The position numbers and the translations under genes are program-made. The notes beneath the pieces are model-generated. The model was not told where the DNA came from. It saw only the letters and a program-made list of their open reading frames with translations, and did no database searches. From NCBI GenBank assembly GCA_017309275.1, contig JAFKLT010000072.1, positions 1 to 47,176 on the forward strand: a stretch of 47,176 nt of DNA, read 5' to 3'. Of this stretch, positions 8,372-16,010 are shown piece after piece (within the stretch, counting starts at the first letter, position 1; each line of letters begins with the position of its first letter). The stretch comes from Sphingomonadales bacterium. Its GTDB lineage: Bacteria; Pseudomonadota; Alphaproteobacteria; Sphingomonadales; Sphingomonadaceae.

Positions 8372-10351
8372 TCAGGCGTCGATGGCTGCCTCGTCGAGGC
8401 TTGCGGCATTCGCCTGGATAAACTGGAAGCGATGTTCGGGATGCTTGCCCATCAACCGGTCGACCAGATCCTTGACCTGATGCCGTTCCTCATATTCCTG
8501 CGGCAGCGTAACGCGCAGAAGACTGCGCGTTTTCGGGTCCATTGTCGTTTCCTTGAGCTGGTTCGGGTTCATCTCGCCCAACCCCTTGAAACGGCCGACC
8601 TCGACGCGCTTTCCCTTGAAGACGGTGGCCTCGATTTCGGCGCGATGCGCATCGTCGCGCGCATAGGCCGACGTCGCTCCCGCCGTCAGGCGGTACAGCG
8701 GCGGCTGCGCGAGGTACAGATGCCCTTCGCGGACGATGTCGGGCATCTCCTGGAAGAAGAAAGTCATCAAAAGCGTTGCAATGTGAGCGCCGTCAACATC
8801 GGCATCGGTCATGATGACGATCTTTTCGTACCGCAGGCGGTCGGCGTCGCAATCTTTCCGCATTCCACAGCCCAAAGCGAGGGCCAGATCGGCGATTTCC
8901 TGATTTGCACGGATCTTGTCGGCGCTCGCGCTCGCCACATTCAGGATTTTACCGCGGATCGGCATGATCGCCTGCGTTTTCCGGTCGCGCGCCTGCTTGG
9001 CGCTGCCACCCGCGCTGTCGCCCTCAACGATAAATAATTCAGTGCCTTCCGGGCCGTCATTGGCACAGTCTGTCAGCTTTCCGGGCAGGCGCAGCTTGCG
9101 CCCGCTCGTCGCGGTCTTGCGCTTCACCTCCCGCTCGGCCTTGCGCTTGAGGCGCTCATCCATGCGATCGAGGATCAAGCCGAGCAGCGCGCGGCCCCGA
9201 TCCATATTGTCCGACAGGAAATGGTCGAAATGATCGCGGACCGAATTCTCGGTGAAACGCGCCGCTTCGGGGCTCGAGAGGCGGTCCTTCGTCTGGCTCT
9301 GGAACTGCGGGTCGCGGATGAACACCGACAGCATCATCTCGCCGCCGTTGAACACGTCCTCGGCGGTTATCTGCGCTGCCTTCTTCTGACCGACCAGCTC
9401 GCCGAATGCGCGCAATCCCTTCGTCAGCGCGGCGCGGAGCCCCGCCTCATGCGTGCCGCCGGCGGGGGTGGGGATGGTGTTGCAGTACCAGCTATAGCTG
9501 CCGTCGGACCACAGCGGCCAGGCGATCGCCCATTCGGCGCGCCCTTGTTCGCCCGGAAAGTCCTGCCGACCGATGAAAGGCTCGGCCGTCGCGCATTCGC
9601 GCGTACCGATCTGTTCCTTCAAATGGTCCGCCAGGCCGCCCGGGAACTGGAACACCGCCTCGGCCGGCGTGTCGTCGCCGATCAGCTCGGGCGAACATTT
9701 CCAGCGGATTTCGACGCCCGCGAAGAGATAGGCCTTCGATCGCGCCAGGCGATACAGCCGCTGCGGCTTGAACCGGCCATGCTCGCCGAAAATGGCGGCA
9801 TCGGGAATGAAGGAGACGCTGGTGCCGCGCCGGTTCGGCGTCGGGCCCAGCTCCTCAAGCCCGCCCTGCGGCGCCCCTTGGGAAAAACGCTGCCGATACA
9901 ATTGCTTGGACCGCGCAACTTCCACGACGGTTTCACTGGACAGCGCGTTGACGACGCTGACGCCGACGCCGTGGAGGCCGCCCGACGTCGCATAGGCCTT
10001 GCCTTCGAACTTGCCGCCCGAGTGAAGCGTCGTGAGAATGACCTCCAGCGCCGATTTCCCCGGAAATTTGGGATGCGGATCGACGGGAATGCCGCGCCCG
10101 TTGTCGGTCACGGTCAACCGATTGCCGACGTCGAGGGTGATTTCGATACGCGTCGCATGGCCGGCCACGGCCTCATCCATGCTGTTGTCGATGACTTCGG
10201 CGGCGAGGTGATGCAGCGCGCGCTCGTCGGTGCCGCCGATATACATGCCGGGCCGGCGACGGACAGGCTCCAACCCCTCCAAAACCTCGATTTGCGAGGC
10301 GTCATAGCTGTCGGTCGGGGGCGGATTGCCGTCGAACAAATCGTCACTCAT
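8372..10351 (-). CDS. parE: DNA topoisomerase IV subunit B
   Basis: ParE is the ATPase subunit of topoisomerase IV, which decatenates daughter chromosomes together with ParA-family partner ParC. The 659-residue protein has a GHKL ATPase opening (IEVLEGLEPVRRRPGMYIG, EVIDNSMDEA, DNGRGIPVD, GLHGVGVSVVNALS). It also has the TOPRIM motifs TELFIVEGDSAGG and MTDADVDGAHI and the C-terminal GRFKGLGEMNP. The short stretch KFPGKSALEVILTTLHSGGKF is ParE-like. I start at ATG 10351 (MSDDLFDG); 12 more codons upstream are open but lack a ribosome site and family similarity. parC is not in the window. Confidence 0.94.
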   Translation of the reverse strand: MSDDLFDGNPPPTDSYDASQIEVLEGLEPVRRRPGMYIGGTDERALHHLAAEVIDNSMDEAVAGHATRIEITLDVGNRLTVTDNGRGIPVDPHPKFPGKSALEVILTTLHSGGKFEGKAYATSGGLHGVGVSVVNALSSETVVEVARSKQLYRQRFSQGAPQGGLEELGPTPNRRGTSVSFIPDAAIFGEHGRFKPQRLYRLARSKAYLFAGVEIRWKCSPELIGDDTPAEAVFQFPGGLADHLKEQIGTRECATAEPFIGRQDFPGEQGRAEWAIAWPLWSDGSYSWYCNTIPTPAGGTHEAGLRAALTKGLRAFGELVGQKKAAQITAEDVFNGGEMMLSVFIRDPQFQSQTKDRLSSPEAARFTENSVRDHFDHFLSDNMDRGRALLGLILDRMDERLKRKAEREVKRKTATSGRKLRLPGKLTDCANDGPEGTELFIVEGDSAGGSAKQARDRKTQAIMPIRGKILNVASASADKIRANQEIADLALALGCGMRKDCDADRLRYEKIVIMTDADVDGAHIATLLMTFFFQEMPDIVREGHLYLAQPPLYRLTAGATSAYARDDAHRAEIEATVFKGKRVEVGRFKGLGEMNPNQLKETTMDPKTRSLLRVTLPQEYEERHQVKDLVDRLMGKHPEHRFQFIQANAASLDEAAIDA

Positions 10352-10522
10352 GCAAAGGCTATACGAGGCGGCAAAGGCCGCTGGCAAGCGCGGTTTTCGG
10401 TGTGCGGAGCGGCGCGAGGCGCGCGCTCGGCTCGTCCCGTTTTAGGCACGGGCGCGAAACTCTCACCATGTTCGGGGGTTGGTCGCTCGACTGCAAAGTC
10501 TTTCAAAAAGCGGAGAAATATC

Positions 10523-11371
10523 ATGAAATTCGCAGCTCTCCTCACCGCTTCGGCGGCAACCCTTCTGGCTGTCCCGGCCATGGCGCAGGATTCCTCTTCC
10601 TCCGGCGGCCGCGACACATCGCAGGACTTCAACGGCCCCTATATCTCGATCGGCGGCGGCGGCACGCTTCAGGGCAGCGACCGCGGCGAGACCCTCGTCT
10701 TCGACACCAATCGCGACGGAACCTATGGTGACACCGTCAACACTGCGGCCGGTGCCGACGCATTTTCGCCGGGATTCTGTAATGGCGCCGCGACGAGCAC
10801 CGCAAACATAGGGTGCCGGAACGATCGCGACGGTCCGGAATATTTCGGGCGGCTCGGCTACGACAGGCGCATGGGCAATTTCGTCGTCGGCGCGCTGATC
10901 GAAGGCGGCCGGAGCGTCGCGCGCGACAGCGTCAGCGGATTTTCGACGACGCCCGCGAGCTACACGATGAGCCGCAAGGCCGACTGGCAGGCCAATGCGC
11001 GGCTGCGTGCCGGCTACACGCCCGGCGGCGGCGCGCTCTTCTATGTGACGGGCGGCCCGGCCTACGCGCGGCTGAGCAACAGCTTCGTGACGACGAACAC
11101 GGCCAACAGCTTTGCCGACAATGGCAAGACCAATGGCTGGGGCTATGCGGCTGGCGGCGGCGCCGAGCTGATGGTCACCAGGAATATCGGGATCGGGCTC
11201 GAGTATCTGTACACCGATGTGAAGGACAAGGACTATGTCGTGAATGTCGGCGCCGGCACCGCGCCGCCGACCAATCCCTTCCTCCTCAACGGGGGCGGGA
11301 CCGACATTCAGCGGAGCGACCCGCACTTTCGCACCCACAGCGTGCGTGGAACGCTCAGCTTCCGCTTCTGA
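10523..11371 (+). CDS. Outer-membrane beta-barrel protein
   Basis: A 282-residue exported protein with a signal peptide of about 21 residues ending AMA-Q. The body alternates glycine/aromatic beta strands, includes YFGRLGYDRRMGNFVVGALIEGG, LRAGYTPGGGALFYVTGGPAYA and GIGLEYLYTDV, and ends in a terminal phenylalanine (SFRF). This is the usual recognition pattern for BAM-dependent assembly of small porin-like or OmpW/Omp25-like barrels of alphaproteobacteria. AGCGGAGA lies just upstream of ATG 10523. The two cysteines in the large first loop (SPGFCNG, NIGCRN) may form a disulfide. Function (structural, adhesion or pore) cannot be decided. It is followed by a strong terminator hairpin. Confidence 0.82.
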   Translation: MKFAALLTASAATLLAVPAMAQDSSSSGGRDTSQDFNGPYISIGGGGTLQGSDRGETLVFDTNRDGTYGDTVNTAAGADAFSPGFCNGAATSTANIGCRNDRDGPEYFGRLGYDRRMGNFVVGALIEGGRSVARDSVSGFSTTPASYTMSRKADWQANARLRAGYTPGGGALFYVTGGPAYARLSNSFVTTNTANSFADNGKTNGWGYAAGGGAELMVTRNIGIGLEYLYTDVKDKDYVVNVGAGTAPPTNPFLLNGGGTDIQRSDPHFRTHSVRGTLSFRF

Positions 11372-11393
11372 CCTCTTGGGAAGCGGAAAAGGG

Positions 11394-11430
11394 AGGCGTC
11401 GGGCTTCGTGCCCGGCGCCTTTCGCTTATT
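11394..11430. terminator. Terminator hairpin between convergent genes
   Basis: A 10-base stem (GGCGTCGGGC at 11395-11404 pairing with GCCCGGCGCC at 11410-11419, one G-T wobble) with a TTCGT loop is followed by TTTCGCTTATTT. It lies after the outer-membrane protein gene and just before the end of the convergent thioesterase gene. Confidence 0.75.
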
Positions 11431-11818
11431 TGGGGGCCGAAAATATCGCGAAGTTGCCGTTCGCGCTGCTGACGAGCTGGCCGTTCTGGTAGAGCCGCGC
11501 GTCGATATTGGCGACGCGCTTGCCGCGATGCAGCACGGTCGCCTCGCAGGTCAGCAGGCCTTCGACGACGCGCACATGATAGTTGAACTTGATCTCCAGC
11601 GTCGCGCACCACTGGTCGTCGGGCAACAGGCTGGTTATCGCGCCGCCCATCGCGGAATCGGCCAGCGAATAGGCGACGCCGCCGTGCGCGGCGCCCTGTG
11701 GATTGAAATGCCGCTCGCGCTCGATGTCGATCGCCATCACGCAGCGTCCGTCGCCACGCTCGACCAGGTTGAGGCCGAGCGTGCGCGCGAACTGGAAATC
11801 CTGCCCGAAGGGCTTCAA
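11426..11818 (-). CDS. PaaI-family hotdog thioesterase
   Basis: A 130-residue hotdog protein with the family motif NPQGAAHGGVAYSLADSAMGGA (residues about 38-59), the HGG loop and the catalytic-helix acidic residue (SLADSA). It fits PaaI or phenylacetic-acid-degradation thioesterases and related proteins. The best start is TTG 11818 in a TTGA overlap with the gcrA stop, giving MKPFGQDFQFARTLG. A longer open frame upstream would lie inside gcrA and has no family features. The coupling to gcrA is tight, but a metabolic link to cell-cycle control is not implied. The two hotdog genes in this window share little beyond the motif. Confidence 0.82.
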   Translation of the reverse strand: MKPFGQDFQFARTLGLNLVERGDGRCVMAIDIERERHFNPQGAAHGGVAYSLADSAMGGAITSLLPDDQWCATLEIKFNYHVRVVEGLLTCEATVLHRGKRVANIDARLYQNGQLVSSANGNFAIFSAPK

Positions 11819-12498
11819 CGGACGCGCGGTCCGCCGAACGGCGGGGGCGGGGGCGGGCGACGCGTGCCGCGCGGAAGCTGCGCCTGATAGGCACGGCCGC
11901 AATGCTCGACGCAATAGGGGAAGCCCGGGTTCACCTGCTCACCGCAGAAGTGGAAATCGGGTTCGCCCGGATGTCCCATCGGCCAGCGGCAGATGCGATC
12001 GTTGAGGTCGAGCAGGCTCGTCTTGTCGGCGATCTCGGGGCTCGGCTTCGCGGGCACCAGCCGCCGCGGCGGCGCGGGCGGAATCGGTGCCTGCTGGTCG
12101 CCAGGTCCTTGGCGAATAAACCCCCCCGGCCCAATAGAAACAATCCGCGGCGTGTCGGGCTTCGGCGGGGCTTCGGTCTCGCCTTCGCTCGACGCTTCGA
12201 TATTGGGCCTGGCTTCCGCTTTCGGCGCGGCAGCAACCGGACGCGGCTGGATCGGCGCGGCCGCGCGGGGCGGCGGAGCGGGCGAAACCGGCTTGAGCGT
12301 AGCGGGCGCCTTCACGGGCTTCGCGACCTTTTCGGTTGCCTTGACGGGCGAGGGGCGCGACTTGAGGCCCAGGCGGTGCGCCTTGCCGATCACCGCGTTG
12401 CGGCTGACGCCGCCGAGTTCGTCGGCGATCTGGCTGGCGGTCAGGCCCTTTTCCCACATGTTGCGCAGCTGTTCGATGCGCTCATCGGTCCATGACAT
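11815..12498 (-). CDS. gcrA: GcrA family cell-cycle regulator
   Basis: GcrA is an alphaproteobacterial transcription co-activator that binds sigma-70 and CcrM-methylated promoters. The 227-residue product opens with the diagnostic helix-turn-helix (SWTDERIEQLRNMWEKG, then SQIADELGGVSRNAVIGKAHRLGL). It has a long Pro/Ala/Lys-rich linker from about 60 to 165. The C-terminal region contains LLDLNDRICRWPMGHPGEPDFHFCGEQ-type sigma-interacting residues with conserved cysteines (C near 182, 194, 203 and 206). The start at ATG 12498 fits the family; six further codons are open upstream. The linker is longer than in Caulobacter GcrA, as is common in sphingomonads. Confidence 0.92.
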   Translation of the reverse strand: MSWTDERIEQLRNMWEKGLTASQIADELGGVSRNAVIGKAHRLGLKSRPSPVKATEKVAKPVKAPATLKPVSPAPPPRAAAPIQPRPVAAAPKAEARPNIEASSEGETEAPPKPDTPRIVSIGPGGFIRQGPGDQQAPIPPAPPRRLVPAKPSPEIADKTSLLDLNDRICRWPMGHPGEPDFHFCGEQVNPGFPYCVEHCGRAYQAQLPRGTRRPPPPPPFGGPRVR

Positions 12499-12606
12499 TT
12501 CTTCGTTCCTCATCATTCACGCAGCGGGCGGTACGGCGATCCGGCAAGAACCACTCCACACTGCCCAGCTTGCGGTAAGATCGGGGAGGCGATAGGCGAG
12601 AACGCC

Positions 12607-13479
12607 ATGAACGACCAGCCCCAAATTTCGCGCCCCGACTCGGCAAATTTCGCCGCGGCTCCGGCTTTCGCCGAACCGGGCGTCCCACATATTCGGACGC
12701 TGAACGTGCCGGGCATGCAGGCCCTATATGTCAAGGAGGTGCGGCGGTTTTTCAAGGTCCAGCTCCAAACTATCTGGGCCCCGGCCATAACGACGCTCCT
12801 TTACCTCGTCATTTTCACGATCGCACTGGGCGGCGCGGGGCGCACGGTCATCGGCGTTCCCTTCGCCGATTTCGTCGCGCCGGGCCTGATCGTCATGGCG
12901 ATGCTGCAAAGCAGTTTCGCCAATTCCAGCTTCTCGCTGCTCGTCGGCAAGATCCAGGGCACGATCGTCGACTATCTGATGCCGCCGCTTGCCGTCGGCG
13001 AATTGATCATCGCGTTGATCGGCGCGGCGGTCACGCGCGCGATCCTGGTCGGACTCGCCCTGTGGCTCGCAATGCTGCTCTGGCCCGGCGTCCATGTCGG
13101 CACCGATCACTTCTGGGCCGTTGCTGTGTTTGGCATACTCGGCGCCATGATGCTTGGTTTCCTAGGCCTGATCACGTCGGTCTGGGCCGAAAAGTTCGAT
13201 CATGCCGCCGCCGTCACCAATTTCGTGGTGACGCCGCTCGCGCTGCTTTCCGGAACCTTCTATTCGATCGACCGACTGGCGCCATGGTTCCAGTCGATCG
13301 CGCATGGCAACCCGGTCTATTATGCGATCATGGGCTTTCGCTACGGCTTCATCGGGACGGTCGATTCGACGATCGCGAATCCAGTGCTGACCGCCGTACT
13401 GTTCCTGATCGCGGTGAACGTCGTGCTCGGGCTTGTCACCTATCGCCTGCTGGCGTCGGGTTGGAAGCTGAAGGCTTGA
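12607..13479 (+). CDS. ABC-2 type transporter permease
   Basis: A 290-residue integral inner-membrane protein with about six hydrophobic segments from residue 50 onward and the ABC-2 export-permease pattern (YVKEVRRFFKVQLQTIWAPAITTLLYL, later PLALLSGTFYSID and NPVYYAIMGFRYGFIG). A soluble N-terminal tail of about 35 residues precedes it. This family exports drugs, polysaccharides or lipids with a separate ATPase, but no ATPase gene lies beside it, so the partner must be elsewhere. It ends in a hairpin shared with the convergent hspQ gene. Confidence 0.87.
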   Translation: MNDQPQISRPDSANFAAAPAFAEPGVPHIRTLNVPGMQALYVKEVRRFFKVQLQTIWAPAITTLLYLVIFTIALGGAGRTVIGVPFADFVAPGLIVMAMLQSSFANSSFSLLVGKIQGTIVDYLMPPLAVGELIIALIGAAVTRAILVGLALWLAMLLWPGVHVGTDHFWAVAVFGILGAMMLGFLGLITSVWAEKFDHAAAVTNFVVTPLALLSGTFYSIDRLAPWFQSIAHGNPVYYAIMGFRYGFIGTVDSTIANPVLTAVLFLIAVNVVLGLVTYRLLASGWKLKA

Positions 13480-13490
13480 CCCGCCTTCAG
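13468..13490. terminator. Bidirectional hairpin over both stop codons
   Basis: A perfect 8-base inverted repeat, CTGAAGGC (13468-13475) and GCCTTCAG (13483-13490), has a 7-base loop. It covers the stop codons of the permease gene and of the convergent hspQ gene. No T-tract follows on either side, so intrinsic termination would be weak; Rho dependence or RNA 3'-end protection is possible. Confidence 0.55.
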
Positions 13491-13873
13491 TGCCGGTGGA
13501 TCGAGCGGACGCGGTAGCGACCCTTCACCAGTCCTTCGAACATCACGTCGATCTGCGGGTGATCGACCGGGCCATGCTCGGAATCGCCGATCAGATTCTG
13601 CTGACTGACATAGGCGATGTAGGACGAATCCTCGTTTTCCGCGAGCAGGTGATAATAGGGCTGCTCCTTCGCCGGGCGGATTGCCTCGGGGATCGCCTCA
13701 TACCATTCGTCGCTGTTCGCGAAGACCGGATCGACGTCGAACACCACGCCGCGGAAATCGAACATGCGGTGCTTCACGATGTCGCCCGGCGCGAAACGGG
13801 CCCGCTCGATCAGAGGAGCGGTAACGTGGGGGGCGATCGAATCCTGGAAATCGGGCGAGTTTTTTGACGTCAT
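13487..13873 (-). CDS. hspQ: HspQ / hemimethylated-DNA-binding (YccV-like) protein
   Basis: A 128-residue protein of the HspQ (YccV) family, described in enterobacteria as a heat-induced specificity factor of Lon protease and a binder of hemimethylated DNA. The family core is clear: RFAPGDIVKHRMFDFRGVVFDVDPVFANSDEWYEAIP, then QPYYHLLAENEDSSYIAYVSQQNL. About 20 extra N-terminal residues precede it compared with the E. coli protein. The gene shares a terminal hairpin with the upstream permease. Heat-shock control cannot be judged from the short upstream region. Confidence 0.85.
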   Translation of the reverse strand: MTSKNSPDFQDSIAPHVTAPLIERARFAPGDIVKHRMFDFRGVVFDVDPVFANSDEWYEAIPEAIRPAKEQPYYHLLAENEDSSYIAYVSQQNLIGDSEHGPVDHPQIDVMFEGLVKGRYRVRSIHRH

Positions 13874-14062
13874 ATTGTCAATCTATGGCTATTTACGCCT
13901 GTTTCAAGTCCGTTACATTGGCGTTCGACTGCGGCAGGCCGAATCCGGGCTGTGACCAAGGTTACAGAAGCCTTGGCCGACCGGGCTATCTTGCCATCTC
14001 GGCCTTGTCGCAGCACCGATTGGGTTGCGGGCCGCCTTTTTGACGAAGGGGAGATGCATTTC

Positions 14063-14686
14063 ATGACCGACGTGACACCCAACAGACCCGACACCACCGC
14101 GGGTATTGTCCAGCGAGCAAAGGATATCCTGCTCAAACCGAAGGAAACCTGGCCGGTCATTGCGGCCGAGCCCGCGACGACGCAGTCGATCTATGTCCCC
14201 TATGTGCTATTGTTGGCGGCGATCGGGCCGGTTGCAGGGCTCCTCGGCGGCCAGCTTTTCGGCTACACGGCGTTTGGCGTAACCTATCATCCGCCATTGA
14301 TTGGTGCCCTGGTCGGCGCGATCGTCTCCTATGGATGGGCACTCGCCTCCATCTTCATCCTCGCGCTGGTGATCGACGGCCTTGCTCCCAACTTCGGCGG
14401 CGAGAAGAACCAGGTACAGGCGCTGAAAGTCGCGGCCTATTCCACAACGGCGAGCTGGATTGCCGGCATCTTCGGGCTGATCCCGGCGCTTGCAATCCTC
14501 GGTATCCTCGGACTTTACAGCCTTTATCTTCTCTACCTCGGCATCCCGGTGTTGATGAAGGCGCCACAGGACAAAGCGCTTGGTTATACCGTCGTCGTCA
14601 TCATCGTCGCCGTCGTTCTGTTCCTGATCGCCGGCGTGATCATCGGCGCGCTGACCGCTCCTTCGTTGATCAGCGTCAGGGGGTAG
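14063..14686 (+). CDS. YIP1 family membrane protein
   Basis: A 207-residue inner-membrane protein with about five hydrophobic helices after a cytoplasmic N-terminus (AGIVQRAKDILLKPKETWPVIA), a hallmark of bacterial YIP1-domain proteins of unknown function. The conserved polar run APNFGGEKNQVQALKVAAYS lies between helices 2 and 3. ATG 14063 is preferred because GAAGGGGAG sits nine bases upstream; ATG 14054 is too close to it, and the longer frame from 13952 would start in the divergent intergenic DNA. It is convergent with kdpE and shares a terminal hairpin with it. Confidence 0.8.
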   Translation: MTDVTPNRPDTTAGIVQRAKDILLKPKETWPVIAAEPATTQSIYVPYVLLLAAIGPVAGLLGGQLFGYTAFGVTYHPPLIGALVGAIVSYGWALASIFILALVIDGLAPNFGGEKNQVQALKVAAYSTTASWIAGIFGLIPALAILGILGLYSLYLLYLGIPVLMKAPQDKALGYTVVVIIVAVVLFLIAGVIIGALTAPSLISVRG

Positions 14687-14712
14687 CGAAGACGGCCTTC
14701 AGCCGGCTTCGC
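14686..14712. terminator. Bidirectional hairpin between YIP1 gene and kdpE
   Basis: GCGAAG-A-CGGC (14686-14696) pairs with GCCG-G-CTTCGC (14702-14712) around a CTTCA loop, with one internal A/G mismatch. It begins at the last base of the YIP1 stop codon and extends into the end of convergent kdpE. Confidence 0.55.
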
Positions 14713-15403
14713 GCAACAGCAGCCTGTAACCGACCGCGAGTTCGTTGACGATCAGCCGCGGTCGGGCAGGGTCTTTTTCCAGCTTCTGGCGCAGACCGCG
14801 CACGACGATGCGCAGATATTCGACGCGCTCGACATGCGCTGGTCCCCAGACGGTCCGCAGCAATTGCGCGTGGCTGAGCACGCGGTCGGGCCGCTTTGCA
14901 AGCTCGACCAGGACGCCATATTCCTTCGGTGTTAGATGCACCTCGCTACCGTCGCGGGTGACACGGCGCCGATCCATGTCGATATGCACGTCGCCCGCCT
15001 CGACCACCGTCACCAGCTCGCCCGCCGCGATGGCGCGCTGGTGGCGAAGCGCCGTGCGTATCCGGGCGAGCAGTTCCTCGGTATCGAAAGGCTTGGTGAC
15101 ATAATCGTCGGCGCCCAGGTCGAGTGCCGCGACCTTTTCGGCGCTCTCATCGCGCGCCGTCACAACGATCAGCGTCGCCGCCGAACGAAGACGAATGGGC
15201 TCGATCAGTTCCAGTCCGTCGCGGTCGGGAAGGCCGAGATCGAGCAGCACGACGTCGGGCCGCTCGATATCCAGCAGCGACAAGGCCTGGCGCGCCGCTG
15301 CCGCCTCCACCACGTCATATCCGGCGCGCTGCATCGTCGCATGCAACAGGCGGCGGATATGGGCGTCATCCTCGACGATCAGGATTTTCGCGGTCTGCGG
15401 CAT
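14699..15403 (-). CDS. kdpE: Two-component response regulator KdpE
   Basis: An OmpR-family response regulator for the potassium-uptake operon. The 234-residue protein has an N-terminal receiver domain with the acidic pair ED at 11-12, the phospho-acceptor D55 in VVLLDLGLPD, and the conserved Thr and Lys (IVVTAR, YVTKPF). A C-terminal winged helix includes LTPKEYGVLVELAKRPDRVLSHAQLLRTVWG. It lies 9 bases after kdpC as the last gene of the kdp operon, separated from its kinase gene kdpD, which is divergent about 4.7 kb away. Operon position means its level should rise when kdp is induced. Confidence 0.93.
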   Translation of the reverse strand: MPQTAKILIVEDDAHIRRLLHATMQRAGYDVVEAAAARQALSLLDIERPDVVLLDLGLPDRDGLELIEPIRLRSAATLIVVTARDESAEKVAALDLGADDYVTKPFDTEELLARIRTALRHQRAIAAGELVTVVEAGDVHIDMDRRRVTRDGSEVHLTPKEYGVLVELAKRPDRVLSHAQLLRTVWGPAHVERVEYLRIVVRGLRQKLEKDPARPRLIVNELAVGYRLLLREAG

Positions 15404-15412
15404 CGCGCCTTC

Positions 15413-16000
15413 TTATCGCGCCGGCAGCCGCTGGTCGAGCGACCGGTTGAGGAGCAGAACATTGACGCCGGGCTCGCCGAGAATGCCGAGCATCGGGTGC
15501 TCGGTCGCAGCATCGACGAGGGCGCGGACCTGCATTTCGGTCGCACCGCGCGCCCTTGCGACGCGGGCCACCTGGAACAGGGCGGCTTCGGGACTGATAT
15601 GCGGGTCCAGGCCCGATCCCGATGCCGTCACCAGATCGGGAGGGATGGGCTTTCCGGGCGCGGATGCAGAGAGGCTGGCGACGTCGGCCCCGACGCGATC
15701 GGTGAGAGCTTTGCTTGCCGGGCCGAGATTGGACCCCGCCGATGCCGAGGCATCATAGCCGTCGGCTCCTGCCGCGGAGGGGCGGCCGTGAAAATAGCTC
15801 GCGCCGACGAACGTCTGGCCGATCAACGCGGACCCGACGATCTTTCCATTTTCATGGATCAGGCTGCCGTTTGCCTGTTTCGGAAAGACGGCCTGTCCGA
15901 TGCCGGTAAGCGCGAGCGGATAGACGAGACCGAGCAGAACGGCGAAGAGCAAGGTCAACACCAGCGCCGGACGGACCGCGGATTTCAGATCGGAGTACAT
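15413..16000 (-). CDS. kdpC: K+-transporting ATPase subunit C
   Basis: KdpC is the single-pass membrane subunit that stabilises the KdpFABC complex and increases ATP affinity. The 195-residue protein has one N-terminal helix ([22 protein letters not shown]), then a periplasmic domain. Family motifs are [46 protein letters not shown] and [15 protein letters not shown]. Length is normal. The gene lies 10 bases after kdpB. Confidence 0.96.
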   Translation of the reverse strand: MYSDLKSAVRPALVLTLLFAVLLGLVYPLALTGIGQAVFPKQANGSLIHENGKIVGSALIGQTFVGASYFHGRPSAAGADGYDASASAGSNLGPASKALTDRVGADVASLSASAPGKPIPPDLVTASGSGLDPHISPEAALFQVARVARARGATEMQVRALVDAATEHPMLGILGEPGVNVLLLNRSLDQRLPAR

Positions 16001-16010
16001 GCGAATTTCC

